DNA from: Pseudoprimorskyibacter sp.
GTDB lineage: Bacteria > Pseudomonadota > Alphaproteobacteria > Rhodobacterales > Rhodobacteraceae
DNA length: 33,226 bases
Reading direction: 5' to 3'
Assembly (NCBI GenBank): GCA_029251265.1
Contig: JAQXDR010000101.1
Location: 1-33,226, forward strand
Shown: positions 33,181 through 33,226 of the stretch, piece after piece
Position numbering within the stretch: position 1 is the stretch's first letter
How the letters are laid out: each line of letters opens with the position of its first letter
Notes under the pieces: model-generated
Databases searched by the model: none
Told to the model about the DNA's origin: nothing
The model's input: the letters and a program-made list of their open reading frames with translations, nothing else
Program-made: the position numbers and the translations under genes

Positions 33181-33226
33181 CTGTGGCTGTGGCTGTGGCT
33201 GTGGCTGTGGCTGTGGCTGTGGCTGT
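33181..33226. repeat. Hexanucleotide tandem repeat (CTGTGG)n at window edge
   Basis: The last 46 bases are a perfect tandem array of CTGTGG, seven full copies plus CTGT, continuing to the window edge. On the minus strand it reads CCACAG, in frame with mfd and without a stop, coding for Pro-Gln repeats if translated. Its true length is unknown because the window ends inside it. Confidence 0.95.

Noticed and set aside
1-33226. CRISPR array, prophage or classical defence system
   Set aside because: No regularly spaced repeats with spacers, no phage structural or integrase genes, and no Cas, restriction or toxin-antitoxin genes were seen; the only tandem repeat is the hexanucleotide at the right edge.

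Overview
The window looks like chromosomal DNA of a marine Rhodobacterales (Roseobacter-group) alphaproteobacterium. This is inferred from the gene families (GlpS/GlpT-like ABC ATPases, IorAB-type molybdenum oxidoreductase, SufE, purM-purN, Mfd), the moderate GC content and the IS66-type relic; no taxonomic marker was searched.

Layout. (1) 1-~440: decayed IS66-family insertion sequence on the minus strand (tail of tnpA, internally deleted tnpB, start of tnpC running off the left edge). (2) 565-7896, minus strand: a seven-gene operon read as SDR dehydrogenase, zinc-type alcohol dehydrogenase, periplasmic solute-binding protein, two permeases and two different ATPases. A GAF/AAA+/Fis regulator at 8131-9966 is divergent from it, so the unit looks like uptake and oxidation of a polyol, sugar or small alcohol. 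(3) 10100-15448: housekeeping block with sufE, a small lipoprotein, ribonuclease D (rnd), acetate kinase (ackA) and purM-purN. (4) 15724-15800: a tRNA with anticodon CAT. (5) 16053-21600: AraC regulator, divergent SDR pseudogene (a new in-frame stop and a later frameshift), iorA and iorB, and a flavodoxin-fold quinone reductase. (6) 21601-22463: an AT-rich stretch with no recognised gene, but with a strong intrinsic terminator and a 49-codon reading frame, so probably a small RNA or small mRNA. (7) 22464-28718: tightly overlapping genes DUF4129-like, DUF4350-like, MoxR AAA+, DUF58, SpoIIM-like and RDD, followed by another polytopic membrane protein. (8) 29704-33180, minus strand: mfd, whose 5' side abuts a CTGTGG hexanucleotide repeat that reaches the window edge.

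The best candidates for an under-described system are the MoxR/DUF58/DUF4350/DUF4129/SpoIIM/RDD operon, which looks like an AAA+ chaperone working with membrane and vWA-like partners, and the unassigned transcription unit just upstream of it. The most instructive protein-level observations are complementary degeneration in the two ABC ATPases, loss of all four structural-zinc cysteines in the alcohol dehydrogenase, loss of the sigma-54 contact motif in the adjacent regulator, and a probable CTG start for the DUF58 gene.
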